Assembly: GCA_945949475.1 (NCBI GenBank)
Contig: CAMFET010000002.1
Coordinates: 1 to 38,345 of the forward strand
Length of the DNA: 38,345 bases
Source: an uncultured Phascolarctobacterium sp.
GTDB lineage: Bacteria > Bacillota > Negativicutes > Acidaminococcales > Acidaminococcaceae
Direction of reading: 5' to 3'
Every line of letters starts with the position of its first letter. Position 1 is the stretch's first letter. Below the pieces are notes generated by a model. It saw only the letters and a list, made by a program, of their open reading frames with translations, searched no databases and was not told where the DNA came from. Made by a program: the position numbers and the translations under genes. Shown here in pieces: positions 1 to 7,820 of this stretch.

Positions 1-84
1 TTTTTGTTGTATATTTTTTTATGATTTGTGTCTAAAATTTGTTGACTAGTGCAATGGCAGGAGAATTTTGAGCATAATTCCGAA

Positions 85-105
85 AGGGGTACAATTTGTA
101 CCCCT
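85..105. repeat. Near-perfect 21-bp palindrome in host flank
   Basis: Two 10-base arms (AGGGGTACAA and TTGTACCCCT) flank a single central T. Weak T runs follow on the plus side. It could be a bidirectional terminator of the neighbouring host gene or a protein-binding dyad; the sequence alone does not decide. Confidence 0.5.
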
Positions 106-160
106 CTTAAACTACTCACACCTGACGGAAAAAGTAATTCAAATACTGTATTTAGTCGCA

Positions 161-192
161 AAAACAAAAAGAACCGCATTCTCATGCGGTTC
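161..192 (-). terminator. Original tRNA-Pro terminator (host copy)
   Basis: GAACCGCAT at 171-179 pairs with ATGCGGTTC at 184-192 around the loop TCTC. On the minus strand the stem is followed by a T-rich tract (complement of 161-170). It sits about 15 bases beyond the tRNA 3' end, where a tRNA terminator is expected. A different hairpin of similar design lies next to the intact tRNA at the right end. Confidence 0.75.
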
Positions 193-202
193 CTAAGTTT
201 TA

Positions 203-252
203 AATTTGGTCGGGGCGGCGAGATTCGAACTCACGGCCTCTTGTACCCGAAA
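203..252. repeat. attL core (50-bp direct repeat)
   Basis: This 50-bp sequence is identical to 38291-38340. Its minus strand reads as the 3' part of a tRNA-Pro: half of the anticodon stem-loop, variable region, T arm with GTTCGAATC, acceptor strand and encoded CCA. Identity ends inside the anticodon loop. This copy has no 5' half, so it is the displaced host fragment and marks the left prophage boundary. Confidence 0.95.
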
Positions 253-497
253 AGATTTTTGGCTGATTTTACTAGATTTGAGAAAAGCTCTAAATGCCCT
301 TGTAGCAAGGGTTTTGGGGCTTTTCTACTCTAAATAGTTTCAAGTATATTTCGTAAAAATATTGCGTATTTATTGCATGATTTTCGTTGTGTTTGCCGAT
401 ATAAACATGCATACTTTTAAACTGCCGAAAATAGTTGAGGTTAGATTTTTTGTTTTGCAAAGTAAAACAGTAGGGAGCCGATTGGGGCTCACATTTA
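253..497. other. Non-coding left end of prophage with attachment-arm sites
   Basis: No supported gene lies between attL and the last lysis gene. The stretch carries a hairpin at 297-311 (CCCTTG/CAAGGG, followed by TTTT on the plus strand), integrase arm-type sites at 360-378, and a GAGCC/GGCTC hairpin near 477-492 that could act as a weak terminator for the leftward late operon. A 75-codon minus frame at 290-517 has no supporting features. Confidence 0.6.
360..378 (+). repeat. Putative integrase arm-type sites, left side
   Basis: TATTGCGT at 360-367 and TATTGCAT at 371-378 are direct repeats with 11-bp periodicity. The same octamer occurs three times with 11-12 bp periodicity near attR (38172-38202). 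Paired direct repeats on both prophage flanks, each about 90-125 bp from the core, are the arrangement expected for arm sites of a tyrosine integrase. Confidence 0.65.
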
Positions 498-968
498 TTA
501 TATACCGATATAACCAATCAGACAAACCCCAGCAATAAACAACCAGGTGTCACGCTGCCTTCGCAATCGCTTCTCCCTATTCGCCTGCTGTTTGCGCTCG
601 GCATCCAGCTTACTCTCCAAGCTCTGCAATGATTTTAGCGTTTGCTCCTGCAAGCTCTTGGCACTGGCGAGTGAGTTCTTGGCACTCTTCAATTGCTGCT
701 TGCAAAGCTGTAGCTCGTTCTTGGCTGTGGCTAATTGCTGCACTAGCTCTGCTGAGGGCGTTTTCAGCATTTCCAACTTCATCTGCAGCTCTGCCAATTT
801 CTGCGCTAATTTGGTGTTGTTGCTCCTTAGCAGCTCTAATTTCGATGTCGGTACCACTTTGTACTCCTGCGGTATTTCTGCAGGCGATGCCGACATACAG
901 GGCGAAGCATAACATAGCAATGCAAAGGCAAGCATAAGCACGGTACAGCATTTTCTCATTTGTTTCAT
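498..968 (-). CDS. Putative spanin-like lysis protein (secreted coiled coil)
   Basis: The 156-residue product has a cleavable-looking signal sequence (hydrophobic residues about 9-26, then small residues), a long Lys/Gln/Leu-rich coiled coil (about 35-135) and a C-terminal hydrophobic segment (about 141-156). A secreted coiled-coil protein directly after the endolysin suggests an Rz-type spanin that links the membranes in diderm hosts. The family assignment comes from architecture and position, not a motif. The start is fixed by the ATGA overlap with the endolysin stop, which suggests translational coupling. Most of its length is overlapped by a second open frame with membrane-protein character. 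Confidence 0.65.
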   Translation of the reverse strand: MKQMRKCCTVLMLAFALLCYASPCMSASPAEIPQEYKVVPTSKLELLRSNNTKLAQKLAELQMKLEMLKTPSAELVQQLATAKNELQLCKQQLKSAKNSLASAKSLQEQTLKSLQSLESKLDAERKQQANREKRLRRQRDTWLFIAGVCLIGYIGI

Positions 969-972
969 ACAT
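610..972 (-). CDS. Overlapping second lysis frame, putative embedded spanin partner
   Basis: This frame lies almost wholly within the 498-968 gene in another register. Its 120-residue product has an N-terminal membrane segment (about residues 8-30, ending VGIAC) followed by a helical, Glu/Gln/Ala-rich region. The ATG at 972 lies eight bases after a GGAG ribosome site, a better spacing than for the main frame. The layout resembles lambda Rz/Rz1, where one gene is nested in the other. The Cys could be a poor lipobox, but the -3 residue is Gly. Caution: other frames here are also open because the DNA is repetitive and poor in stop codons, so this could be chance. Confidence 0.35.
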   Translation of the reverse strand: MYETNEKMLYRAYACLCIAMLCFALYVGIACRNTAGVQSGTDIEIRAAKEQQHQISAEIGRAADEVGNAENALSRASAAISHSQERATALQAAIEECQELTRQCQELAGANAKIIAELGE

Positions 973-1552
973 CCAATACACTCCAGTCTATTTCATGGTC
1001 AGCTAGGTATTTGTATGTGTTTTTGGCGCGGTTCGCATAGCCTTGGCGATACACCTCGCCCACGCCAGCAGCTTTGTAATATTCTTGCCTAAATAGCTCG
1101 CTCAGAGTCCATAGGTTATTGACGTTATTTCCGCGCCTAATACGGTTCTGCAGGAACACTTTTACAACAGCGTCGCTGGTGGGGCACCATATACCGGCAT
1201 AGATAACACATTTGCTATCTGACAGTAAAGGCATGAGCACATCGGCGTAGGCTAAGCAGTCAGAAGCAAGGGTTTCGCGTTGGGCATGCTGGCCCTGCGG
1301 GGATGACAGCACATGCTTTAATTCGTATAGCTCTCCAGCTTCAATGATATCGCTGTAGCTTCGGCCTATAAATTTTCTGCCAGCATCAATCCACGAAAGT
1401 AGGTTGTCGCCACGCGGGCCCTCCCACTGGCTGACGCCAATGGACGGATAATTGCCAGCAGTGCTGCAGCTAACAGAATCAAAACCGCCTTCGACGCCGG
1501 TGGCAATAATACCATCGGCTATTTCTTTTGCCAAAAGATGTCTAAGGTCCAT
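965..1552 (-). CDS. Endolysin with lysozyme-like fold
   Basis: The 195-residue protein probably cuts peptidoglycan at the end of infection. Near the N-terminus, VEGGFDSV (E21) and the following NYPSIGVSQWEG resemble the catalytic-Glu region and the SxGxxQ segment of lysozyme/transglycosylase-fold phage lysins. There is no signal peptide, so export would need a holin. The start ATG overlaps the holin-like gene's stop (TAATG), and a GGAGG site lies nine bases upstream. The neighbours are two small membrane proteins upstream and the spanin-like gene downstream, together a full lysis cassette. Confidence 0.7.
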   Translation of the reverse strand: MDLRHLLAKEIADGIIATGVEGGFDSVSCSTAGNYPSIGVSQWEGPRGDNLLSWIDAGRKFIGRSYSDIIEAGELYELKHVLSSPQGQHAQRETLASDCLAYADVLMPLLSDSKCVIYAGIWCPTSDAVVKVFLQNRIRRGNNVNNLWTLSELFRQEYYKAAGVGEVYRQGYANRAKNTYKYLADHEIDWSVLDV

Positions 1553-1788
1553 TACTTATCGCCTCCGGTTATTCTAAACATGCGGCACTCTATAGCTTTG
1601 TTGCCAAGTTGCACCAGTACCAGCGCCACCACGGTCAAGCAGAACGGCTCATAAATGCCCCATGCTACGTTTTTAAGAGCAAGGTATAGTGATACCCCTG
1701 CCCACAGGACAAACGCAGCCACAGCAGTAAATCTGCCCACGCTGATTGTGTCCTTATCCTTCTTGAGCATGTTAAGAAATTTGCGCAC
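1552..1788 (-). CDS. Putative holin, two membrane segments
   Basis: The product is 78 residues, with a charged N-terminus, two hydrophobic segments (about 21-39 and 45-63) and a charged C-terminus. Size, topology and position immediately before the endolysin fit a class II-type holin that opens the inner membrane. The start is GTG, eight bases after GGAGG. The stop overlaps the endolysin start. Assignment rests on topology and context only. Confidence 0.6.
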   Translation of the reverse strand: MRKFLNMLKKDKDTISVGRFTAVAAFVLWAGVSLYLALKNVAWGIYEPFCLTVVALVLVQLGNKAIECRMFRITGGDK

Positions 1789-1791
1789 GGT

Positions 1792-2106
1792 TTACACCTC
1801 CATAGGATGGTTAGGCAGCTCTCGAAGCTGGCTCATAAGATTATCGATAACACCATTCTCGCCAAGCTCCTCGTATGATTTATAGCATGCTTCAATACTT
1901 TCCATAGCGTAAATCGGTATCCAGCCCTTTGTTGAGTAGTGATTATACCCTTGGATGATACGGTCACGTAGCAAAGCCTGCACGCCTTCTTTTAGGGCAT
2001 CATTCTCACGTTTTTTAGCTCGGAGCATAGTCCAAAGTAAAGTGATGATTGCACCAGCAAGTGCATTAAAGATTTGACCAAGAAATTTGTCTAAAAATAT
2101 TTCCAA
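1792..2106 (-). CDS. Membrane-anchored phage protein, possible second holin/antiholin
   Basis: The 104-residue product has one N-terminal hydrophobic segment (about 8-27), then a soluble region with LLRDRIIQGYNHY and KGWIPIYAMESI. This pattern recurs in small lysis-region proteins of Bacillota phages whose role is unproven. The start is TTG, seven bases after AGGAGG; no ATG is well placed. It lies three bases upstream of the holin-like gene. It could tune lysis timing; that is inference. Confidence 0.6.
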   Translation of the reverse strand: MEIFLDKFLGQIFNALAGAIITLLWTMLRAKKRENDALKEGVQALLRDRIIQGYNHYSTKGWIPIYAMESIEACYKSYEELGENGVIDNLMSQLRELPNHPMEV

Positions 2107-2145
2107 TTATATCCCTCCTTAAGGTAAATCGTAACGGTCAAGCCA

Positions 2146-2622
2146 TTACCACACAATTTTGTCAACTTCCTCAGCTGTTTCGCAGACCAAAACCGAAGCT
2201 TTTATCTCACGGTATCTAACATGTAACTCATTACTACGCACAGCCACATTAGCTACAACACCACGCAAATCATCAGCAGTTACAATCACGTTACTGTTAT
2301 CAGCAGTTGTCCATTCGATTGATTGACCAGTAATGGATAAAGCTATAATAGCACTGTTAATTCTGTCCCTAGCTTTATCGTCAAAATCGAATAAGTTGCC
2401 ATTGTAAGAAATAGGCTTGACTTCTTCTGTATCACGAATGTTTTTTAATTCTGTTAACTTCTGTGCTTTTAATTCGTCAAGACTAGGTGTGGGGATAGCA
2501 ACACATTCGTAGTATTCGCCTTTATCCTCAATATAGGCAGTTTGATTTTCGTTGCACCATTCGGCACAATTTGAATACTGTTCATCGGTAAATTGTCCTT
2601 TATAAAATTTAGTACCAATCAT
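2146..2622 (-). CDS. Tail fibre-associated protein with DUF4376-like C-terminus
   Basis: The 158-residue product has a short N-terminal part, then a helical region starting DELKAQKLTELKNIRD and a segment with NGNLFDFD, typical of the DUF4376 domain found after phage fibre genes. Members probably act in fibre assembly or as a small distal tail part; the function is not established. ATG 2622 is preferred because AGGTG lies six bases upstream; an in-frame GTG at 2631 is less likely. It follows the fibre gene directly. Confidence 0.65.
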   Translation of the reverse strand: MIGTKFYKGQFTDEQYSNCAEWCNENQTAYIEDKGEYYECVAIPTPSLDELKAQKLTELKNIRDTEEVKPISYNGNLFDFDDKARDRINSAIIALSITGQSIEWTTADNSNVIVTADDLRGVVANVAVRSNELHVRYREIKASVLVCETAEEVDKIVW

Positions 2623-2636
2623 TATGTTCACCTACT

Positions 2637-3350
2637 TTATTTCCATTTTCCACTTGCAATGTAACTTAATCCATTATCGCTAGAAACAGTTTGATTTATT
2701 GAGATTTTAAATCCCGTTGCACTACGACTATAAACAAGATAATTAAGATAAGGTTCTGTCCATGTTGTTGTAGAATTTATATCTTGAATAGAAATACCGC
2801 TTGGCGTATTATAAAAAGCTACTGGGTATGTTACTTGTGCGTATTTACCGTTAGCACTAACATTAAAAATACCCCAACAAATCTGCAAACCGCTTTCAAA
2901 TCTTATGTAATTACTACCACCAGAATTTATAAGTTCGACTTTTTTAGAATTCCATGTTAAATCACCATTTGGTCTACCATAAAAATCCACAACATTAGTA
3001 CCATCGTGTGCAATTAAACGGAATGCACCAGCACGGTTATCAGCAAAATCTTTGCCATATACAGCCAACGAAGCACCTGTAGTATAATCATCTCCACCAC
3101 GAACAATGAGTAAATCGTCATTAGTTGCTCTTTTTATTTCATTTCCCGTCATAGCACCACCACTCAAAGGCAACGCACCAATATTAGCACAAGCATCACT
3201 AGCAGTAGTAGCACCAGTACCGCCATTAGCAATAGGCAGCGTACCGCTTGTGATATTGCCTGCGCTGTGGGTATGGCTTGCCAAAGCGAATTTACTTTTG
3301 ATTTGATTGTAAAAATAGGTCAAACCTGTTGCATCTAAATATTTACCCAT
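2637..3350 (-). CDS. Tail fibre / receptor-binding protein
   Basis: The 237-residue protein begins with GKYLDATGLTYFYNQIKSKF, which resembles the N-terminus of the broken fibre gene upstream, so both probably attach to the tail in the same way. Residues about 25-50 carry the HTHSAGNITSGTLP / ANGGTGATTA linker common in phage fibres. The C-terminal half is Ser/Asn/Tyr-rich with no catalytic motif and is probably the host-binding tip. An AAGGAGG site precedes the ATG. The region is AT-richer than the baseplate genes, as often seen for exchangeable fibre tips. Confidence 0.75.
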   Translation of the reverse strand: MGKYLDATGLTYFYNQIKSKFALASHTHSAGNITSGTLPIANGGTGATTASDACANIGALPLSGGAMTGNEIKRATNDDLLIVRGGDDYTTGASLAVYGKDFADNRAGAFRLIAHDGTNVVDFYGRPNGDLTWNSKKVELINSGGSNYIRFESGLQICWGIFNVSANGKYAQVTYPVAFYNTPSGISIQDINSTTTWTEPYLNYLVYSRSATGFKISINQTVSSDNGLSYIASGKWK

Positions 3351-3372
3351 GTTTACCTCCTTATAATGTTTA

Positions 3373-3404
3373 TGCCCCCGTTGTTACGCGGGGGCAGTTT
3401 TTTT
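3373..3404 (+). terminator. GC-rich hairpin between fibre genes, U-tract on plus strand
   Basis: TGCCCCCG at 3373-3380 pairs with CGGGGGCA at 3389-3396 and is followed on the plus strand by seven Ts (3398-3404). On the minus strand, the direction of the fibre genes, no U-tract follows. It would stop antisense transcription, or act in the late mRNA as a stability or processing hairpin. Confidence 0.5.
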
Positions 3405-3406
3405 AG

Positions 3407-4409
3407 TTACGCAAACAAAGCGTCAATTTCAGTAGTGGTAATTGCGCTATCAGCAGTTGCATTGGCTGCAATGCCGTTTAACTTGGTAACCATAGCAGCA
3501 GTCATCAAGCCGTCTTTGGAAGTAGTTGCCGCAGTATAGGTAGTATCAGGCGGTACTTGCCAAGTGCCATCAGCACGCAAATATTTGGTGGATTGGTCAC
3601 CGGCAGCAGGAGCAGGAACAAGACCTGCAGTACCAGCAGCGCTAGCGGTCGCACCTTTCATGTTGGTATAGGTGGTATCGGTAAATTTAGCATTTGCCGG
3701 AACGCTGCTTGCAATAGTGAAGCCGCTATCCTTAATCACATTGCCTGTAGTGCCATTAAATACAGCTACATGAGCTTCGACTGCAGATGCAGGGCCGGTA
3801 ACAGCACCATCAATATTAGCTTGGATAACAGTCCAGTCAGCATCCGCAGCAGCGGTGCCGTCATTTAGGCAAACAATCATGTCACCAATCTCACAAGCCA
3901 CACCTGCGTAAGTGCCAGCGGTGATAACTTTATAAGTCCAGCCAGTGCTATGAGTAGTGGGCAAGGCAGTAACGGTACCACCAGTGCCAATAGTGCCTTT
4001 GTAAATCATTGCATCAGCTGCAGCGATTTTACTGTTGATCAAGCTTTGCACAAATGCGGTAGTAGCGATTTGAGTATTATTTACGCTAGCTTCCGGAGTA
4101 GGTGCGGTCGGAGTGCCGGTCAATGCAGGGCTGGCCAAGGGAGCCTTTGCAGCAAGCGCAGCGTTTACAGCCTTATTTTGCACGGGATTAGTGCTGGTTT
4201 CACTCAATACAGCATCCACTACGGTCTTATTAGCGCCACTCTCAATGCCTGCTAATTTGGTCTTTTCCTCGAATGCCTGCTAATTTGGTCTTTTCCTCGG
4301 TGGTATAGTCATTGGTGCTCAGACCCTTGCCGCTTTCTTTGGCCACAAAAGTGTCCTTCACCTTGCCATGATAATACTGTAAGCCCTCCAGATCCAAAAA
4401 TTTTGCCAT
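3407..4409 (-). pseudogene. Tail fibre gene frameshifted by a 28-bp tandem duplication
   Basis: The gene starts at ATG 4409 with MAKFLDLEGLQYYHGKVKDT and would run to 3407. A perfect 28-bp tandem duplication at 4244-4299 shifts the frame, so translation stops at 4242 after 55 residues. The remaining 3407-4219 stays open (about 270 codons) with fibre-like content: TSTNPVQNKAVNAAL, repeated Ala/Thr-rich segments and LMTAAMVTKLNGIAANA. Removing one repeat copy restores a 324-residue fibre protein. The downstream part shows no decay, so the event is recent, switchable or an assembly artefact. It lies between the gpH-like and terminal fibre genes. Confidence 0.8.
4244..4299. repeat. Perfect 28-bp tandem duplication
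   Basis: Units 4244-4271 and 4272-4299 are identical and adjacent. On the coding strand each contains the codons for EEKTKLAGI plus one extra base. Because 28 is not a multiple of three, the second copy frameshifts the fibre gene. Bases outside the two units do not extend the match. Confidence 0.95.
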
Positions 4410-4438
4410 TGTTTTTTCCTCTCTTTCTTTGAAAAATT

Positions 4439-5344
4439 TTATATACTGAATACGCTATCAATATCTGTATTAGATAACGGAATAGCGTCATCAGTCGGTA
4501 CATATTCGCTTTCTACTATTTCAGCGATTGTTTCGTTTTCTATTGGCTGCGCTCCACTGTCCTCTACTAGCCAGGTCACGCCACCATCAGTCAATATTTG
4601 TCCCTTTGTAACATTACTGATATCAAGGGATTCCACGCTAGTGGTTCCCTTTGTAGTGCACCTTAGCTGCAGGTCAGCATGATACGGAACAGCCACGGTG
4701 TCATCTACCTTATAATCCGTAGATGCCAGACGATAATTTGCCCATCTGCTTACTGCATAAGCTACAGCCGAAGGAGTCACAAACTTCCTCTGATTGGTGC
4801 CGGCCTCAGTCTCAGCATTACTGGCTAGGTTGCTAGCGTGGGCATCACTGCTGTTATTGTGGTCGGAAATACTGAGTTCTACATAGCCCATGGTAGCTAA
4901 AGCTCCGGCATCAATCTTAACCATTAGATTGTCAGCATTTGTTATACTGATATAAATGGAAAATGATTCACTCACAGCTGTTGCACCGCCTGCTGCAGGC
5001 AAATAGTCTGCCGCAGAAGAAGTGGTTATAGCATACAGAATCTCACCCTCATCCGGATCATCGGCATATAAGCCAAGCTCTGTCATATAATAACCGGTCT
5101 GTAAATCATTATTGGTAATTGTAGCCATGAGTTTACAGAGCCCATTATCAAGGACTTCCTTAGCTGCGATACCAATTATCTGCATCGGATGCACAAGGTC
5201 GTTGAGCTCTTCAAGCTGGGTTCCGGAGCCGACTTTACCATCGCCTAATTTAATCTTAGTAATACATAATGGTGCACCGGCTTCTACCTTAGCGCTTAAC
5301 TGTCTGCCTTTTTTGGTTAAAATCAATCCGTTCCAGTTTGACAC
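4439..5344 (-). CDS. Tail fibre base protein (P2 gpH-like, DUF3751-type N-terminus)
   Basis: The 301-residue protein has an N-terminal fibre domain: LILTKKGRQLSAKVEAG, CITKIKLGDG and a hydrophobic TNADNLMVKID region, as in P2 gpH-type fibres that join the baseplate. A DHNNSSDAHAS motif (about 157-167) marks the start of the shaft, and the C-terminus is variable. It overlaps the gpI gene's end by 22 bases. The start is GTG with an AAAGGAG site at longer spacing. It probably carries the more distal fibre proteins encoded next. Confidence 0.8.
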   Translation of the reverse strand: MSNWNGLILTKKGRQLSAKVEAGAPLCITKIKLGDGKVGSGTQLEELNDLVHPMQIIGIAAKEVLDNGLCKLMATITNNDLQTGYYMTELGLYADDPDEGEILYAITTSSAADYLPAAGGATAVSESFSIYISITNADNLMVKIDAGALATMGYVELSISDHNNSSDAHASNLASNAETEAGTNQRKFVTPSAVAYAVSRWANYRLASTDYKVDDTVAVPYHADLQLRCTTKGTTSVESLDISNVTKGQILTDGGVTWLVEDSGAQPIENETIAEIVESEYVPTDDAIPLSNTDIDSVFSI

Positions 5345-5985
5345 AATATAATCACGCTCCTTTCCTGCCTAATATTTGTTCTAAAGTTTTGTACTTGAAC
5401 AATATCTGGCATTTTTAACTTAGCAGGATAAATATGGACATCTTTAACCACCTCCATTCCTGCGCTAAAATAAAAGCCGCCTTTTACTTCCCTGTAAAAG
5501 CACAAGCCGTCCAGCCAGCTTCGAGTATTTTTGGTAGCAAAAATCGCTCTGGTCAGGCTATCCAAAACAGATACATCAGGCAGCGCTTCCCTTATCATCT
5601 CAACTCTGAAATGATATGGCTCGCCTTGATATTCATACCATTCTCTGACCTGAGCTGACTTAAAAACTGTAGTACATAGTTCTTCTACAGCTGCAGGTGT
5701 ACCCTTTCGCCTATTCCAGGCAATGGCCTGCTTTACCAATGCGCGTTTTTCTGAGATATCAGAAGCACTATTATAAAAATCTACATGATACTGCCAAGCC
5801 AATTCATCAATGAGAGCTTCGCTCAGATCATCAAGTCTTGGAAGCAAAAGCACAAGCTCTACATGCCTGTTAAGCTCCTGTACCTTTAGACTGATGGCAT
5901 CGCATATGTTCTGCACCGTTTTATCCTGCGAGATAGAACTGGGCAATGTACTCTTAATCAGAGGCCCAGCTTCCAGCTTAAGCAT
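5323..5985 (-). CDS. Baseplate protein I (P2 gpI-like)
   Basis: The 220-residue protein matches the P2 tail protein I family: DLSEALIDELAWQYHVDFY followed by KRALVKQAIAWNRRKGTPAAVEE, the family's most typical segment. It contributes to the baseplate between gpJ and the fibres. The start has GGGAGG eight bases upstream and overlaps the gpJ stop. Gene order J-I-H matches P2. Confidence 0.9.
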   Translation of the reverse strand: MLKLEAGPLIKSTLPSSISQDKTVQNICDAISLKVQELNRHVELVLLLPRLDDLSEALIDELAWQYHVDFYNSASDISEKRALVKQAIAWNRRKGTPAAVEELCTTVFKSAQVREWYEYQGEPYHFRVEMIREALPDVSVLDSLTRAIFATKNTRSWLDGLCFYREVKGGFYFSAGMEVVKDVHIYPAKLKMPDIVQVQNFRTNIRQERSVIILCQTGTD

Positions 5986-7099
5986 CTTCTATCCCTCCCA
6001 GATTAACTAGACATTCTGTGCAAACCGCAACATTGCCATTGTTAATAACAGTAAAGGCAGGCGACTCGACCACCACTCTTTTCGCTCCCGCAGCCATTAC
6101 TCTTGCAATAAGCTCCGAGGGATTGATATCACGGCCAAGGACAGCCTTTTGCCAATCAATATATTCATCGACCGCATTGTTGACAGCTTGCTGAATTGCA
6201 GAAGCATAAGCAGCATCTTCCGAATCAATGTAATAGGAGAGTTTAACTACATATTCTTCCTGTTCCGGGGCCAGTACCGTAACCTTATCAGTCAACGGAC
6301 GAATCCTCTTATCATCCAGCACTGCCAGCACCTTGTTCAGTATTTCTTCGCCGGGAATAATACCTCCATTGAGTAATGGTCTGACTTCAACAACACCTGG
6401 TTCAGGAGACCACACATAAACATCTGAAATATTGGCAGAAGCTCTCTTTGCATGATATTTATATGCACCATCCGGACCAGCAACGCTAAAACTCTCAGGA
6501 GCCTCATGAATAACTTCCCTAAAACTATCATCGGATTGTTCTTCGCTTCCGCCTTCGCTTAAGGTAGTATTTTCAACGCTTGCTACATATGGCACTGGGT
6601 CCACCAATATTTTAATCTGCCCAGGAATGTAACCATTACCGATGTCACCGGAATCAAGGCAGGTAGCCCTACCTGTACCGGTCAATTCCCCTGAAAGAAT
6701 AAGCATTGTTTCATCTAAGCCAAAGAAAACATTATCTCCTGCTGTGAAGCGGGTTCCCTTCGGAATAACAGTAGTAGTCCCCAGTTTTGCCGAAAGTGTA
6801 ACCTTAATAGTCGTGGTCGCAGCAGATGCCGGAATACGCTCCGCCCCAACCAAAGCTCCAATATGGTCTAGGTTGGCTCCGCTAGCATATCTCAGCAAAT
6901 TCTGTTTACCGGTTTCATTAATCCTGTTCAGTAACAGAATAATCACATTGGCTATGGTTAGTAAAAACAGCCTTATCGGATCGCCCTTAGCCAAAGTGCG
7001 GCCTGTGATTGTTTCATACTCTGAAATAATAGTTGCTTCAACTGATTTGGCATCAGCATCCACAAAAACTATTTCAGGCAGGCTTTTAAGACTCTTCAT
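5978..7099 (-). CDS. Baseplate wedge protein J (P2 gpJ-like)
   Basis: The 373-residue protein fits the baseplate J family: an N-terminal helical part with EYETITGRTLAKGDPIRLFL, then LRYASGANLDHIGALVGAERIPA, a central beta region and SDDSFREVIHEAPESFSVAGPDGAYKYHA. It forms the wedge ring of contractile baseplates. It overlaps gpW by 14 bases. Confidence 0.92.
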   Translation of the reverse strand: MKSLKSLPEIVFVDADAKSVEATIISEYETITGRTLAKGDPIRLFLLTIANVIILLLNRINETGKQNLLRYASGANLDHIGALVGAERIPASAATTTIKVTLSAKLGTTTVIPKGTRFTAGDNVFFGLDETMLILSGELTGTGRATCLDSGDIGNGYIPGQIKILVDPVPYVASVENTTLSEGGSEEQSDDSFREVIHEAPESFSVAGPDGAYKYHAKRASANISDVYVWSPEPGVVEVRPLLNGGIIPGEEILNKVLAVLDDKRIRPLTDKVTVLAPEQEEYVVKLSYYIDSEDAAYASAIQQAVNNAVDEYIDWQKAVLGRDINPSELIARVMAAGAKRVVVESPAFTVINNGNVAVCTECLVNLGGIEDA

Positions 7100-7403
7100 T
7101 GATGCTCACCTGCACTTTCGGTTTTAAATTGCCATCATCGGTAGCCTCATAGGTTATACCCGTAACGACTACTCTAGGCTCGTATTCCTTGATGGCTGTA
7201 ATAATATCAGATGCCAGCTGCGCCTGCGCCACAGGCATAGGCCTGTCTAATACTGAGCAATCAATGCCAAAATCCCGGTCTAAAGGCACCGAGAATTTTG
7301 GAGTGGTGATGATTGTACGCACATTTTGCAGGATTTCTTCAGCCTCGCTTGCTGGTGCAAAATTGATGCAGCCAGTATTAGTTGCCAAAACATCATAAGT
7401 CAT
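7086..7403 (-). CDS. Baseplate protein W (gp25-like lysozyme family)
   Basis: The 105-residue protein belongs to the GPW/gp25 family: EEILQNVRTIITTPKFSVPLDRDFGID, with the conserved PLDRDFG, then a C-terminal AIKEYEPRV segment. It joins sheath to baseplate wedge. The start is ATG 7403, preceded by AGGAGG; longer upstream extensions run back into the U gene and are not used. Confidence 0.92.
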   Translation of the reverse strand: MTYDVLATNTGCINFAPASEAEEILQNVRTIITTPKFSVPLDRDFGIDCSVLDRPMPVAQAQLASDIITAIKEYEPRVVVTGITYEATDDGNLKPKVQVSINEES

Positions 7404-7807
7404 AGCTTTTTGCCTCCTACATATTCTTGCAGGGTAACATCCACCTTGATTGCAAGGATACTTCCGGCTCGGCCCCAGTACAGTACTGCTTCGCCCAAAG
7501 ATTCCAATACCCAAAGGTTTTGCGTTATCAGCCTTCCGCCAATTACCAAAGGAAAAGCTTTGCCCTTGTCTCTAAGCTTGCGCAATTTATTGAGTTCCAT
7601 CTCAGGTGCAATACCTTGGTCGGTTCTCAGGTGCATGCTAAAGCTGATTTTTTCGGTGTCAGGCCCAATAAATTCCAGCACCGGTTTTTGACCAAGTAGC
7701 TCGTGCTTGGCCCATCGGCCTGCACTGTTGCGATTGTATTCATCAAAGGTGCGCACAAAGGCTTTTGATACCATAAATGGCACGCCAGCCATAAAACCTA
7801 CAAGCAT
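7400..7807 (-). CDS. Tail protein U-like
   Basis: The 135-residue protein resembles P2 gpU: ARWAKHELLGQKPVLEFIGPD-type content and a short beta region (IGPDTEKISFSMHL). gpU-type proteins take part in tail completion or the baseplate hub. AGGAGG lies nine bases before the ATG. In P2, U lies next to the tape measure; here it lies between PAAR and W, a local order change typical of Bacillota P2-like tails. Confidence 0.85.
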   Translation of the reverse strand: MLVGFMAGVPFMVSKAFVRTFDEYNRNSAGRWAKHELLGQKPVLEFIGPDTEKISFSMHLRTDQGIAPEMELNKLRKLRDKGKAFPLVIGGRLITQNLWVLESLGEAVLYWGRAGSILAIKVDVTLQEYVGGKKL

Positions 7808-7820
7808 AATATCAATCCTC

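Larger units (their letters stand above)
1..202. other. Left chromosomal flank
   Basis: This is host sequence to the left of attL. No convincing gene is present. The open frame running from 49 into the tRNA fragment is a translation of non-coding DNA. The stretch holds a near-perfect palindrome at 85-105 and the transcription terminator that originally followed the tRNA-Pro gene on the minus strand. Confidence 0.7.

Noticed and set aside
49-333. Plus-strand 94-codon frame across attL
   Set aside because: It reads through the tRNA fragment and terminator; the GRGGEIRTHG segment is the classic false translation of tRNA antisense DNA.
290-517. Minus-strand 75-codon frame next to attL
   Set aside because: No ribosome site or family pattern, and it runs across the arm sites and non-coding end of the prophage.
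547-937. Two plus-strand open frames opposite the spanin-like gene
   Set aside because: They mirror the repetitive coiled-coil coding DNA, with no ribosome site and Cys/Ser/Leu-rich nonsense composition.
4309-4503. Minus-strand 64-codon frame upstream of the broken fibre gene
   Set aside because: It overlaps the gpH-like gene's end and the true fibre N-terminus (ATG 4409) in another frame.
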